From Vibrio variabilis (GTDB taxonomy: Bacteria > Pseudomonadota > Gammaproteobacteria > Enterobacterales > Vibrionaceae), in contig NZ_JYJK01000002.1 of assembly GCF_003263785.1 (NCBI RefSeq), positions 18,368-82,367 on the forward strand: a stretch of 64,000 nucleotides of DNA. Direction: 5' to 3'. Shown here piece after piece: positions 9,886-20,358 of this stretch; the stretch's first letter is position 1; the number at the start of each line of letters is the position of its first letter. Under the pieces are notes generated by a model. It did no database searches. It was given only the letters and a program-made list of their open reading frames with translations, and was not told the DNA's origin. The position numbers and the translations under genes are program-made.

Positions 9886-10275
9886 CTACCAAAGCTTATC
9901 AAAAGGAAGGTAAAGAAGGTTTGAGACGATAAGCCCCGCCATCGCAAAAACAGTGATTTGCATTCCCCTCACCCGACCTTTGAAGCGTTTGTTGAGTATC
10001 CCGTGAGCGTGCAGGCAGCGCCCAATAACAAAGCTCACTCCAATGACATGAATCCAAATCGCGGGGGCGCCGTTGTACTCAACGAAGGCCATGAGAATTA
10101 GAGTAATAGGAATATAGTCGACAGCATTGCCTTGTGCGCTTCTCGCAATCTGCAAGGCTTCCACGCCTCCATCGGCATAGGCGACCTGATTCGATCGTCG
10201 CTGTTTGATCACCTGAAATGAAAGCCAAATCATTAGTGACGCAAGAAGAGAGCCGTACAACGCAGTTATCATCAA
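9886..10275 (-). CDS. MAPEG family integral membrane protein (YecN-like)
   Basis: A 129-residue protein with four predicted hydrophobic helices. The loop after the first helix (KQRRSNQVAYADGG) and the segment ARSAQGNAVDYIPITLILMAFVE, with RAHGN-like and Asn-Glu positions, match the MAPEG group of glutathione-dependent or inherited membrane proteins. The helix with GRCLHAHGILNKRFKGRVRGMQIT is also typical of bacterial members. Bacterial MAPEG proteins are poorly characterised; glutathione transferase-like activity is shown for a few. It stands alone, convergent with the periplasmic protein gene. Confidence 0.85.
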   Translation of the reverse strand: MMITALYGSLLASLMIWLSFQVIKQRRSNQVAYADGGVEALQIARSAQGNAVDYIPITLILMAFVEYNGAPAIWIHVIGVSFVIGRCLHAHGILNKRFKGRVRGMQITVFAMAGLIVSNLLYLPFDKLW

Positions 10276-10590
10276 TAAACCTTATTTTTTATTAAGTTAA
10301 GTCTATTGAGTGTAGACAAGAATCTCGGTATCTCCACTGGCAATCCCCCCTCCCAGAAACAAGACTCAAATAAGAAAACGCCGCGAAACTCAGGAGCAGC
10401 GGCGTTAATGGCAGGGGATTTAGTTTTTTAAATGGAATATTAACTTCGTTCGCTAGGCTGTATTTTGCAGATCTAATGGCGCCAATAAAGCATCCGATTC
10501 GACAAGCCATTGCCCTACGATGCGGTTGAACTGTTATCACGATTGATGCACTGCATTGCCAGCGTGAAACTGCGTTGTTGACCAAATCAA
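10276..10590. other. Intergenic stretch, degraded non-coding sequence
   Basis: No supported gene. It includes a GC-rich hairpin (AACGCCGC with GCGGCGTT, 10379-10407) that could terminate flanking transcription. The right part adjoins transposase-derived sequence, so some of it may be leftover insertion-sequence DNA. Confidence 0.4.
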
Positions 10591-10839
10591 TTGAACCTTT
10601 CCCCAGGCCTGCGATCTGATCCCATGCAGTCGAAGCATGGTGTCTTTATGGGTAAGTCCAAAAGGAAGTTAGCAAACTATAGTGAGTGCAATGAAGCCTT
10701 GTGCCAGCGAGGCTCAGTAACATTTTGGATTGACGACTCGTTGAATGGCAGAAACATAAATGGAATGCAAAAGTGGAAGAAGTCCACCTATAAAGCGCTA
10801 ACCGTCATGGAGCTTGATAAACTGAAAGTGATAGAATAG
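10591..10839 (+). mobile_element. Remnant of an IS5-type transposase gene
   Basis: The readable frame contains KSKRKLANYSECNEALCQRGSVTFWIDDS, which matches the N-terminal region of IS5-family transposases (pattern KRK-NW-EYN-AL--RGSLTFWIDD). After about 30 residues the similarity stops and the frame ends within 30 more residues, so no DDE catalytic core remains. I could not delimit terminal inverted repeats. It is a decayed fragment, directly upstream of a toxin-antitoxin pair, a usual position for scars of past insertion. Confidence 0.65.
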
Positions 10840-10871
10840 TATCACTCTAGTATTCCTTTGGAGCAGCTCTC

Positions 10872-11129
10872 ATGAAAGTAGAACTAGTTACATCACTTAA
10901 ACGTCAAGCAACTAAGATCCTCGCAGACCTCCACGAAACTAAAGAGCCTGTGTTAATAACCGAGCATGGCAAACCATCCGCGTATCTCGTTGATGTTGAT
11001 GATTACGAGTTTATGCAAAATCGTTTGGCTATTCTTGAGGGTATAGCACGAGGCGAGCGCGCATTAGCTGACGGCAAAACTGTAAGTCATGATGAAGCCA
11101 AGGACAAAATGTCTAAATGGCTAAAATAA
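10872..11129 (+). CDS. Type II antitoxin, Phd/YefM family
   Basis: An 85-residue protein with the Phd/YefM pattern: an N-terminal DNA-binding and dimerisation half (SLKRQATKILADLHETKEPVLITEHGKPSAYLVDVDDYE) and a C-terminal charged tail for toxin binding. A GGAGCAGCT site precedes the ATG. The gene overlaps the start of the following toxin by 13 bases, the standard order with the antitoxin first. It is expected to neutralise the toxin and repress the shared promoter. Confidence 0.9.
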   Translation: MKVELVTSLKRQATKILADLHETKEPVLITEHGKPSAYLVDVDDYEFMQNRLAILEGIARGERALADGKTVSHDEAKDKMSKWLK

Positions 11130-11419
11130 TCTGGACTGACCCAGCGTTATCTGACCTTAACGATATAGCTGAATACATCGCAATTGAAAACACTGTTGCG
11201 GCAAAGCAGTTAGTACAAATGATCTTCTCCAAAGTCGAGCGCTTACAAACTTTCCCGGAGTCTGGTCGTATTCCTCCCGAGCTAAAACATCTACGTTATC
11301 GTGAAGTTGTCGTTAATCCCTGTCGTGTTTTCTATAAGCAAGATGGTGACAAAGTTTTTATTCTGTTTGTCATGCGAGTTGAGAGAGATTTGCGCAAGTT
11401 CCTACTGAGTAAGCAATAA
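11117..11419 (+). CDS. Type II toxin, RelE/ParE family
   Basis: A 100-residue protein with the RelE/ParE fold pattern: WTDPALSDLNDIAEYIA at the N-terminus, a central FPESGRIPPELKHLRYREVVVNPCRVFYK stretch and the C-terminal VMRVERDLRKFL strand-helix. The sequence is closer to ParE-type toxins (gyrase poisons) than to ribosome-dependent RelE nucleases, but the two cannot be separated safely by eye. It overlaps the antitoxin gene, so the two are co-translated. Isolated pairs like this are common on Vibrio second chromosomes. Confidence 0.9.
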   Translation: MAKIIWTDPALSDLNDIAEYIAIENTVAAKQLVQMIFSKVERLQTFPESGRIPPELKHLRYREVVVNPCRVFYKQDGDKVFILFVMRVERDLRKFLLSKQ

Positions 11420-11588
11420 CCTTTGGAAATGAGTAAATAACAAACGGCTATAACACTACTCGCCTTGCTCGAAGTAATCCGTACATATCTAAATCAGAAG
11501 ATTCACTGACACGGAAATGTCCAGAACAATGCCGAGTGGAGATGTAGTACAGATTTTCCCTCAACGTTTTTTAGGCCACAGAACTAAA

Positions 11589-11619
11589 ATGCCCACAAGA
11601 CCTGGCATCTCGTGGGCAT
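11589..11619 (-). terminator. Terminator of the VOC gene
   Basis: ATGCCCAC pairs with GTGGGCAT. On the minus strand it is followed by TTTTAG, placing it about 30 bases after the VOC protein stop. Confidence 0.65.
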
Positions 11620-11647
11620 GAAAACTTTCACTTATCAGATAAGAGCA

Positions 11648-12139
11648 TTACTCGTAATCAGAAGCGTAAGTGTCTTCGTAAGAGTGAGAGTAGAACTCGA
11701 ATAGGTTGCCAAACGGGTCTTCTAGGTAAACCATCTGCGCTTGCTTAGAATCATCTTCTGGGTGGTAACGGTGAATATCCATACGCACTTTACCGCCGAA
11801 CTCTTCTACACGTTTGATTGCTGATTCAAACTGCTCTTTTGGAAGCTGTAGACAGAAGTGGAAGATACCTAGGCGAGAAAAATCAACATTGTGACGCTCG
11901 TCGCGGTCAACCATTTCGAACAACTCCACGCCGATGCCATCAGTTGTCACTAGGTGAGCAATGTTGAAACCTTTAAAGCCTTCACCAAATACGGCAATAC
12001 ACATACGACCGATTGCTGACTCGCGCTCTTCGATAACTTTTGTATTGTTCATTACAACGCGAAGACCTACCGCTTTAGTGTAGAACTCTACCGCTTTGTC
12101 CATATCGCCAACCATGATACCAACGTGATTCATTTTCAT
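11648..12139 (-). CDS. VOC (glyoxalase/bleomycin resistance/dioxygenase) superfamily protein
   Basis: About 163 residues with two beta-alpha-beta-beta-beta modules of the vicinal oxygen chelate fold: MNHVGIMVGDMDKAVEFYTKAVGLRV at the N-terminus, and FHFCLQLPKEQFESAIKRVEEFGG plus YLEDPFGNLFEFY at the C-terminus. The first His and the C-terminal Glu are in metal-ligand positions. I chose the ATG at 12139 because GGAG lies 6 bases before it. The substrate is unknown: a lactoylglutathione lyase, an extradiol-type or a methylmalonyl-CoA epimerase-like activity are all possible. A TetR regulator gene lies upstream on the same strand and may control it. Confidence 0.82.
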   Translation of the reverse strand: MKMNHVGIMVGDMDKAVEFYTKAVGLRVVMNNTKVIEERESAIGRMCIAVFGEGFKGFNIAHLVTTDGIGVELFEMVDRDERHNVDFSRLGIFHFCLQLPKEQFESAIKRVEEFGGKVRMDIHRYHPEDDSKQAQMVYLEDPFGNLFEFYSHSYEDTYASDYE

Positions 12140-12320
12140 AACTTTCTCCAAAAACTGATTTGATTATTTGTTTCGTGTTTCGTTTCGATGTGGAGAAGTA
12201 TAAGCACGATGAACTTAAATAAAAAATTATCAAAAATTATTATTATGATAACAGAAATTTATAATTAATTTGGTAATGATTCATTGGTCTACATGTAAGA
12301 GTGAACGTTACTAGGCACAA

Positions 12321-12952
12321 CTAGTTCTCTGTCTTATATTTCAATTTCAACTTAGTCAGCACCTCTTTCCCTTTATCGGTACTATAAGGCCACAACAGAA
12401 CGATAAACTTAACAACACCGCGATTCACATCGGCTTTGGTTATCGACTTGCTCACGGAGTTTGCCATTAAATAGCTTACCCAGAAGCCACCAACGACGCG
12501 CATCAATTCAATGAGCTCATCGATTTGATCATCGTCGATGACAATAAATCCGTCGCGGCGCAGATTAAGCACCGACTCGTGAGCTCTGGCGACCAGTACA
12601 TCATGCGCTTGCAAGTAGGCTTGATGCAGGGCTTTATCGCGCATCACGATTTCAGGCATGCTGGCGTGGAAGAAACGAAAGCGCCAGATACTGCCAAATA
12701 CTTCTTCGCAATAGCGTTGCAGGTAAACCTCCGCAGGCGTGTCACTGGATACCGGAACAAAGGACTCACGTACGTAGGCGATGTAGTCGGAAAATATCGA
12801 CTTTATGATGTCTTCTTTATTGCGAAAGTAGTAATAGAGATTGCCAGGACTCATCCTAGGTGGGCGGCAATATGGTTGGTGGTGATGGCGCGCTCGCCTT
12901 TCTCATTGAATAGCTTCAAGCTGGCTTGAATGATTTTATCTCGGGTCTTCAT
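12321..12952 (-). CDS. TetR family transcriptional regulator, frameshifted
   Basis: The ATG at 12952 gives MKTRDKIIQASLKLFNEKGER followed by AITTNHIAAHLG, a standard TetR helix-turn-helix. The frame then stops, and MSPGNLYYYFRNKEDII continues in the next frame from 12854. One base missing at the CC/GG step 12855-12856 explains the break, and the repaired protein has about 210 residues. The C-terminal ligand domain is intact. Neighbouring transcription places the VOC gene downstream as a possible target. The frameshift is more likely a base-call error than real decay, because everything else in the gene is well kept. Confidence 0.82.
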
Positions 12953-12995
12953 ACTCGTTAACGAATCTACCTCTCTCGCAGAGCGTGATAAACAA

Positions 12996-13020
12996 AAGCC
13001 CCAGCAAAGTGCTGGGGCTT
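12996..13020. terminator. Strong terminator downstream of glgB
   Basis: AAGCCCCAGC and GCTGGGGCTT form a perfect 10-bp stem with a 5-base loop, followed on the minus strand by TTTGTT. It lies just after the glgB stop. Confidence 0.8.
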
Positions 13021-13028
13021 CAACTCAT

Positions 13029-15211
13029 TTAGCCTTGGTATTTGTAGAATACTGTTGAAAGCGGTGGCAAACGCAGTGATAGAGACTGAGGCTGCGCTTC
13101 ACTCTCAACACTTTCCGTTTCTGCCACCTGAGCCACACCAAAACCACTGCCTGCATAGAGCTGTCGTCGGTGTTTAGCAATAGCTCATAACGACCCGCTA
13201 GCGGTACACCCAATCGGAACGCTTCGTGTGGCACTGGCGTAAAGTTGCTGATAACCAGCACACGTTCGCCGTCTTCGCTAATGCGCTCGTGCGCTAAAAT
13301 ACTCGCTTCTGCGGCATCTTGCAGTCGCCACTCAAAACCTTGCGGATCTGAGTCTTGATCAAACAGCGCTTTTTCTCGGCGATAGAGTAAGTTCAAGTCT
13401 TTCGTCAGCGCTTTCACACCTTGGTGGCGCTCAAAATCAAGCAAGAACCATTGCAGCTGGTCATCGTGGTTCCACTCACCGGTTTGACCGAACTCAGCAC
13501 CCATGAAGTTTAGCTTCTTACCTGGCTGAGCGTACATGTAACCTAGGTAAGCACGAAGGTTCGCTGTTTGTTGCCACTCATCGCCCGGCATCTTGTTATG
13601 GATAGAACGTTTGCCGTATACCACTTCATCGTGTGATAGAGACAGAACGTAGTTTTCACTATGCGCATAAACAAGCGGGAATGTGATGGTATCGTGATGG
13701 TATTTGCGGTGAACTGGATCTTCTTGAATGTACGACAAGCTGTCATGCATCCAACCCATATTCCACTTAAACCCAAAGCCTAAACCACCAGCAAAGGTTG
13801 GTGCAGATACGCCAGGGAAAGCTGTCGATTCTTCAGCGATCGTCATGGCATTCGGGAAGTGCTTGTACACTTCTTCGTTCATCCATTTCAACGTCGCAAT
13901 CGCATCGTAGTTTTCACGGCCGCCATCGACATTTGGGATCCACTGGTCATGACTACGTGAGTAGTCAAGATACAGCATAGAAGCTACCGCATCGACGCGG
14001 ATGCCATCGATATGGAATTGCTCAAACCAGTAAAGGGCATTAGATACCAAGAAACGACGAACGTGCTCGCGTCCAAGATCGTAAATGTACGAGTTCCAAT
14101 CTTGGTGCCAACCGCGACGTGGATCTGGATCGTGGAACAATGGCGTGCCATCAAAGTTCGCTAGGCCATGATCATCCGATGGGAAGTGCGCTGGAACCCA
14201 GTCGAGTACTACGCCAAGGCCAGCTTGGTGACACTGGTCGACAAAGTACTTAAAGTCATCTGGTGAACCAAAACGGCTGGTCGGTGCAAACAAACCTACT
14301 GGCTGATAGCCCCATGAACCGTAGAACGGGTGCTCAGACACTGGCATCAATTCAACATGGGTGTAGCCCATATCGGTCAAGTAAGGGATCAGTTCATCAG
14401 CCAGTTCGCGATAATTTAGGAAGTCACCATTGTCATTGCGTTTCCAAGAGCCTGCGTGCAGCTCGTAGAATGACAGTGCTTCTTTGCGTTTTTCTGTTAC
14501 CGGACGCTGCTGCCAAGAGCTGTCTTGCCAGTCATAGCGGTCATGGTTATAAGTAACGGAAGAAAACGATGGGTATTGCTCAGAGTAAAAGCCCCAAGGA
14601 TCCGCTTTGTGCGGCAGACCTTCACCATCCGGTCCTTTAAGTTCAAACTTATACTGAGTGCCTTCTGGCAAGTTCGGTACAAACAATCCCCAAATACCGT
14701 AGTCAAGTCGCTGCATTGGGTTGCGACGACCATCCCAAGCGTTGAAGTTACCGACTAGACTGACCGCGGATGCATGCGGTGCGTACACCAAGAAACGCGT
14801 ACCTTCGATGGTTTCTCCATCACGCTCTTGGGTAATAAATTGCGCACCCATGTGGTGATACATCTCTTTTGGTGTATGCAGCTCTTCATACTCCGCATAC
14901 AAACCGTGGTATTGGTATGGGTCATCGAGCAACTGCTCAGTGCCATTCCAATCAATCGCCAACTGATAGTGGGTAAATCGTAAATCGAGATCCGATTCAA
15001 GGATAAATCCAGACGCTTTGTCTCGCACCATTGGCATTCTGGTGCCATCTTTCAAAACAACCGTTACGGCGTCCGCGCCGGGCATCCAAACCCTTAGCGC
15101 ATGAGTCTCATCTTGTAGGTATGGACCTAGAAATGAGAATGGGTCAGCAAACGATGCACTCGAGAGTCGATCGTACGCCTGTTGTTGTCTTTTAAGCCCT
15201 TTTTTGTTCAA
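13029..15211 (-). CDS. glgB: 1,4-alpha-glucan branching enzyme, frameshifted near the C-terminus
   Basis: GlgB transfers alpha-1,4 glucan chains to alpha-1,6 branch points in glycogen. The N-terminal CBM48-like part includes [11 protein letters not shown]; the GH13 barrel shows [32 protein letters not shown] (nucleophile Asp), AEESTAFPG (acid Glu) and [10 protein letters not shown] (third Asp). The frame breaks at about 13157: one missing base changes S-S-Y-A-G-S into SSMQAV; restored, the protein ends with TVFYKYQG at 13029 and has about 728 residues, the usual GlgB length. The TTG at 15211 has GAGGGAG 7 bases upstream; a nearby ATG at 15218 is out of frame. It forms the end of the malP-malQ-glgB gene string. 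Confidence 0.93.
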
Positions 15212-15291
15212 CGTTCATCTCCCTCGACCTAACACTGTGCCCCCCTTTTTATTGTTGAGTCTCAGCCAATGGCAAAGACGTCGGAGGCACA

Positions 15292-15319
15292 AAATAAAAA
15301 GCCCGCGATACGCGGGCTA
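15292..15319 (-). terminator. Intrinsic terminator upstream of glgB
   Basis: AGCCCGCG and CGCGGGCT pair around ATA, and the minus strand continues TTTTTATTTT. This is a textbook terminator placed between malQ and glgB, second in series after the hairpin at 15461. Confidence 0.8.
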
Positions 15320-15460
15320 TCTGCAAGATTTCATTGTACTGGAAACATCTTGTACGGGAAGTGACAAGCGCCCAATTTTGCATTGCAATTGGCCTATTTC
15401 ACCGACAATTTACAATATAAATTTGAGAATGATATAAGCCAGACGCCAAAACGAAGAAAA
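15320..15460. other. Segment between two tandem minus-strand terminators
   Basis: No open frame of note. It follows one terminator (15461-15507) and precedes another (15292-15319) on the minus strand, so any promoter here would give a short terminated RNA. I see no clear -35/-10 pair with good spacing. Confidence 0.3.
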
Positions 15461-15507
15461 GCACGACTCTTTGGAAATGACAGAACAAATATCCAAGAGA
15501 GTCGTGC
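15461..15507 (-). terminator. Terminator hairpin after malQ
   Basis: GCACGACTCT-TTGGA and TCCAAGAGAGTCGTGC form a long stem with one bulged base and a 16-base loop, followed on the minus strand by TTTTC. It lies 27 bases after the malQ stop. Confidence 0.7.
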
Positions 15508-15533
15508 TTTGTTAGCGATTCAATAATCTATAA

Positions 15534-17707
15534 TTAGCTGGCTTTCGCGCGTACTTCCGTTAGGCGTTTAGCGATGCGATTTACCCCTTCTTGAGCGAAG
15601 ATTTCTTCTAGGTTCATCGACAGTTTACGACGCCAGTTCGGGTACTCATTAACCGTACCAGGAATGTTGACTGGCTTATCCATTTCTAGCCAGTCTTCTA
15701 GCTGAACACTAAGTAGTGCAGAAGAGCCCGCTGCTACGTGAAGCTGTAGTGCTTCGCTTAAATGCGCATCCATAGGGACAAGGCTTGCATCACGACCCAC
15801 ACCTTCAGGCAGGTAACCGTGCCATGCCACGCTATCTAGAATGCCTTGCTTACACACTAGGCGATCATCAAATAGCCCTGCGAGCTGTTCTTCATTTGGA
15901 TACAGACCAATTTCGCGACCCATCTTCAGATCATCACAGTGCCAGAAGCCACGTAGCGTTGGCATATCGTGCGTACACAGTGCAGACATTGATTGATCTG
16001 CGTAGTGCTCAGGAGAAATAAAGCCGCCGTCTTCTGCTGTTTCGAAGAAGAACACCTTGTACGAGTGTACGCCTGCGTCACGAAGGATCTCTACGATTTC
16101 ATCAGGCACAGTACCCAAGTCTTCACCGATAACGCTACATTGATGACGGTGTGACTCTAGCGCTAGGATGGCTAGCATGTCTTCTACTGGGTAGTAGATG
16201 TACGCACCTTTTGTTGCGTTCTCACCTTTTGGAATCCACCAAAGGCGCAGTAGACCAAGAACGTGGTCGATACGCAATGAGCCACAATGCTTCATGTTGG
16301 CGCGCAACAGTTGGATGTACGCATCGTAAGACGTTGCTTGCAGTACTTGTGGGTTGAGTGGCGGTAGACCCCAGTTTTGACCCAAAGGACCAAGAATATC
16401 TGGTGGCGCACCGATGCTAGCATCCATCACTAAGTTGCCATTGTCCGCCCAAGTTTCAGAACCAGAATCTGCCACACCTACAGCAAGGTCACGGTATAGA
16501 CCGACTGCCATACCCTTCTCTTCTGCTAGTGCTTGAGCTTCGTTAATTTGAACATCAGCAATCCACTGCAAGTACATGTAAAGCTGAACTTTGTCTTGGT
16601 TATCGGCAATGAACTTCTGTGTCGCTGCATTTTCGAAACGGCGGTACTTCTCTGGGAATACCGGCCAGCCCCACATGTTGCTGTCTTCTGCATGAAGCTC
16701 AGCGTGGATCGCGTCGAACGCGGCTTGATGCAGTAGGCTCTCACCGCCTGCTTCAATGAAGTCTAGGAACAGTTTCGCGCGCTCAGACTGTTTGTCTAGG
16801 TGACGAGTCTTAAACTCATCGAATAGCAGCGGCAATACGCTCATCTTAAGCTCAGCCACTTCGGTGTAGTTCACCCAGTGTGACTCACGCGCTTTTTGTA
16901 GGCGTGCTTGGAACTCAGAGCCGCCAACGATTTGTTGTGCGTCTGCACTTAGTGCAAATTCCGCAACCGAGCTTACGTCGATGTAAAGAATGTTTAACCA
17001 GCGACGTGAAGATGGGCTGTATGGCTCGCGCCTTCTGGGTTTGCTGGGAATAGCGAGTGAATTGGGTTAAGGCCCACAAAATCACCGCCACGTGCCGCGA
17101 TATCGGCAACCAGCTGTTTAAGATCGCCAAAATCACCAATACCCCAGTTGTGCTGAGTGCGAAGTGTGTAAAGCTGGATACTTGGACCCCAAAGCTTTTT
17201 ACCTTCGTCAATTGCACTTTGCTTGTAGCAGGCACGAGGTGTGCGAATAAGCGTCATCTCGTAAGGCGCTTTGCGGCGCTTACGCTCTAGGTAAAGCTTG
17301 TGATAACCCCATGGAAGGTTGTTTGGTAACGCAAATACTAAAGGGCCACCCTCAGCACGTTCATCACGAACGATCTGAGATTGAAGATAGCCTTCAAGTA
17401 CTTCTCCTTGCTCAGTCTCTAGACGCCAGCTGAAATCACTTTCTCTCGCGCTTACACCTAAATGAAGTTCTACTTCTACTGCATCACCGTCTTTAACAAC
17501 CAGTACTGGATCGAGCACTTCTTTCTTGTGCTTTTTCTCAGCAGATTTTAGTAGTGATTCATCATTTGTCGTGTCGTAGCCTAAAGACGCAAGCAGACGA
17601 AGAATGGTTTCGTCCTCAACTTTGGCTTCATCGCCCCACGCACTTACGTAGCTGTCGGCTATTCTTGCCATCTCAGCAACTTGTTTTAATGCTGTTTGTT
17701 CTGTCAT
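15534..17707 (-). CDS. malQ: 4-alpha-glucanotransferase (amylomaltase), frameshifted
   Basis: MalQ disproportionates maltodextrins in the cytoplasm, releasing glucose and longer chains for MalP. Two frames (16994-17707, then to 15534) form one GH77 protein of about 725 residues. Visible elements are GPSIQLYTLRTQHNWGIGDFGDL, FVGLNPIHSLFP, the nucleophile region LRIDHVLGLLRLWW, the acid/base GEDLGTVP and THDMPTLRGFW. The frame breaks at the GG pair 17023-17024, where one more C on the coding strand restores NPEGASPYSPSSRRWLN. The ATG at 17707 has a GGAGAGAG site directly before it. malP lies upstream, separated by a terminator, so malQ may be read by partial read-through or its own promoter. 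Confidence 0.93.
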
Positions 17708-17773
17708 CGCTCTCTCCGAAGGACTTCTCTTAACCTTCAAATCGGTAGGGTTGTTATTAATTTATATAAAAAG

Positions 17774-17806
17774 CCAAGGTACCCCACTCAAACTGGGGTA
17801 CCTTGG
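17774..17806 (-). terminator. Terminator after malP
   Basis: CCAAGGTACCCC pairs perfectly with GGGGTACCTTGG around a 9-base loop, and the minus strand continues CTTTTTATA. Its position between malP and malQ suggests lower expression of the distal genes. Confidence 0.82.
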
Positions 17807-17815
17807 TTAAACTTG

Positions 17816-20269
17816 TTAGCGTGAAACTGATTCAAGCTTCCAAATGTTGTTCACGTAATCGCGAATCGAACGGTCTGAGCTGAACTTGCCAACGAGCGCC
17901 GTGTTAAGAATCGCTTTCTTCGCCCAACCCGCTTGGTCACGGTATTGCGCGTCCATGTCTTCATGCGCCTTCACGTAAGATGCGAAGTCAGCAAGACATA
18001 GGTACGGGTCACCGCCATCTAGTAGGCTGTCGTATGTTGCACGTAGCAGACCTGGTTGACCTGGAGTGAACTCTTCACCTAGTAGTAGGTCTAGAGATGC
18101 TTTCAGTAGTGGGTCAGCGTTGTAGAAGTCGTATGGGTTGTAACCTGCCGCTTTGGTGCGTTTCACACCATCAACCTCAAGACCGAAGATGTAGATGTTC
18201 TCGTCACCGACTTCTTCACGGATCTCAACGTTCGCACCATCCATCGTACCGATAGTTAGGGCACCGTTAAGCGCCATCTTCATGTTACCTGTACCCGATG
18301 CTTCTTTACCTGCCATAGAGATTTGCTGAGAAACGTCAGCAGCTGGAATCAACATTTCAGCCATGCTTACACGGTAGTCAGGGATGAATACCACTTTCAG
18401 CTTACCGCCTAGGCGTGGGTCGTTGTTTACTTTCTCAGCCACCTTGTTAATCGCAAAGATGATTTCTTTCGCTAGGTGGTAACCCGGTGCAGCTTTAGAG
18501 CCGAAGAATACAACGCGTGGCGTCATATCAAATGTTGGGTCATTCAGTAGACGGTGGTATAGAGACAACACGTGTAGCAAATCAAGTTGCTGACGCTTGT
18601 ACTCGTGTAGGCGCTTGATCATTACATCAAAGATAGCATTCGTATCTAGCTCAATACCCATGTTCTCTTTAACCCAGTCCGCTAGACGCTGTTTGTTCTG
18701 CTTCTTAACAGCCATGTAGTCTTTCTGGAACTTAGCGTCATCCGCGTATTTCGCGATGCCTTCTAGCTGCTCAAGCTTAGCTGGCCACTCGCTGCCAATC
18801 TTGTCAGTGATAAGAGCCGATAGACCTGGGTTACAGAACTTCAACCAACGACGTGGTGTCACACCGTTCGTTACGTTGTGTAGACGAGTTGGGTACATCT
18901 CGTGGAACTCAGGGAATAGGTCAGATTTCACTAGCTCAGAGTGAAGTGCCGCTACACCGTTCACAGCGTACGAACCGATAACACATAGGTTAGCCATACG
19001 AACCATGCGGTGGAAACCTTCTTGGATGATAGAAAGCTTCGCTTGCTTCTCACCATCACCAGGCCACATTGCACGTACTTCTTGTAGGAAGCGGTGGTTG
19101 ATTTCAAAGATGATTTCCATGTGACGTGGAAGTAGACGCTGGATTAGCGACTCAGACCAAGTCTCTAGTGCTTCTGGAAGTAGCGTGTGGTTTGTGTATG
19201 CAAAAGTCTTAGAAGAAATCGCCCACGCGTCATCCCAGCTCAAACCTTTCTCATCAAGAAGGATGCGCATGAGTTCAGGGATAGCAATGGTTGGGTGCGT
19301 ATCGTTAAGCTGAATGGTTTCTTGCTTAGGAAGATCCGCAAGCGTGTAACCTGCAGCTTCATGACGACGTAGAATGTCACGTACAGACGCGGCTGAGTGG
19401 AAGTACTGCTGCATTAGACGCAGTGTCTTACCTTTCTCGTGGTTATCGTTCGGGTATAGAACTTTAGTGATGTTGCCCGCATCGATTAGCGCGTGCTGTG
19501 CTTCGAAGTAATCACCATTGTTGAAGCTTTCTAGAGAGAATGGTGCGATTGCCTGACATTCCCAAAGACGTAGTGGGTATACCGTGTCAGATTCGTAACC
19601 AACAATTGGAAGATCCCAAGGCATTGCTTTCACTGTCATGCCAGGAACCCATTTACGCACTTCTTTGCCATCAACGTTTACAATTTCAACGTGACCAAAG
19701 AAACCGATCTCTTGTGCAAGTTCTGGACGAGCCACTTCCCATGGGTAACCTTCAACACCACACCATGCGTCTGGTGCTTCTTTTTGGCGACCGTTCTCGA
19801 ATGATTGCTTGAATAGACCGTATTCGTAATGAAGACCGTAGCCAACAGTTGGGAATTCTTGAGCCGCACATGAATCCATGAAACATGCTGCTAGACGACC
19901 TAGACCACCGTTACCGAGTGATGGGTCACGCTCTTCTTCTAGAAGGTCAGTTAGGTTGTGACCTAGTTCAGCCATTGCGTCAGTTACTTGCTCGTAAAGA
20001 CCCATGCTGATTAGGTTGTTACCCGTCAGACGACCGATTAGGAATTCTAGAGATAGGTAGTTAACACTTTTTGCGCTCTTGATGCGCTCGTCTGCTTCAG
20101 TTTCAAGCAGGTCAAAAGTCGTTAGCTCAGCAAGCGCACGACCCATTGCTAGATACCACTGACGTTCAGTCGCAGTTTCTACTGTCGTTGCGTAAGTTGC
20201 TGATAGGTGTTTTTTAACACTTTCTTGGAAAGAAGCTTTATCAAATTTTTTCTGTTGCGCAGGTTTCAT
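17816..20269 (-). CDS. malP: Maltodextrin/glycogen phosphorylase
   Basis: An 817-residue GT35 phosphorylase that releases glucose 1-phosphate from the non-reducing ends of maltodextrin or glycogen. The pyridoxal phosphate lysine lies in GTGNMKMALNGALTIGTMDGANVE; other landmarks are SLEFLIGR, EERDPSLGNGGLGRLAACFMDS, QLNDTHPTIAIPELMR and RIHEYKRQ-like RLHEYKRQQLDLLHVL. The length matches MalP/GlgP. It is divergent from malT, with CRP-like and MalT-like sites in between, which favours a maltodextrin role, although GlgP-type glycogen breakdown would look similar. Confidence 0.93.
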   Translation of the reverse strand: MKPAQQKKFDKASFQESVKKHLSATYATTVETATERQWYLAMGRALAELTTFDLLETEADERIKSAKSVNYLSLEFLIGRLTGNNLISMGLYEQVTDAMAELGHNLTDLLEEERDPSLGNGGLGRLAACFMDSCAAQEFPTVGYGLHYEYGLFKQSFENGRQKEAPDAWCGVEGYPWEVARPELAQEIGFFGHVEIVNVDGKEVRKWVPGMTVKAMPWDLPIVGYESDTVYPLRLWECQAIAPFSLESFNNGDYFEAQHALIDAGNITKVLYPNDNHEKGKTLRLMQQYFHSAASVRDILRRHEAAGYTLADLPKQETIQLNDTHPTIAIPELMRILLDEKGLSWDDAWAISSKTFAYTNHTLLPEALETWSESLIQRLLPRHMEIIFEINHRFLQEVRAMWPGDGEKQAKLSIIQEGFHRMVRMANLCVIGSYAVNGVAALHSELVKSDLFPEFHEMYPTRLHNVTNGVTPRRWLKFCNPGLSALITDKIGSEWPAKLEQLEGIAKYADDAKFQKDYMAVKKQNKQRLADWVKENMGIELDTNAIFDVMIKRLHEYKRQQLDLLHVLSLYHRLLNDPTFDMTPRVVFFGSKAAPGYHLAKEIIFAINKVAEKVNNDPRLGGKLKVVFIPDYRVSMAEMLIPAADVSQQISMAGKEASGTGNMKMALNGALTIGTMDGANVEIREEVGDENIYIFGLEVDGVKRTKAAGYNPYDFYNADPLLKASLDLLLGEEFTPGQPGLLRATYDSLLDGGDPYLCLADFASYVKAHEDMDAQYRDQAGWAKKAILNTALVGKFSSDRSIRDYVNNIWKLESVSR

Positions 20270-20358
20270 TACGAAATCTCACTTTCAAGTTTTATCCATC
20301 TGTCACATATCGTGCATGGTGACGTATCCATAAACATCCTCCTAAGTCCGACTCCCTG

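Noticed and set aside
10292..10585. 97-codon open frame on the minus strand beside the transposase remnant
   Set aside because: No domain or ribosome site; likely chance frame in degraded DNA.
11440..11500. Possible integron attC-like sequence (TAACAAACGGC) after the toxin gene
   Set aside because: Only the first few bases resemble a Vibrio repeat; no complementary arm or second copy is seen.
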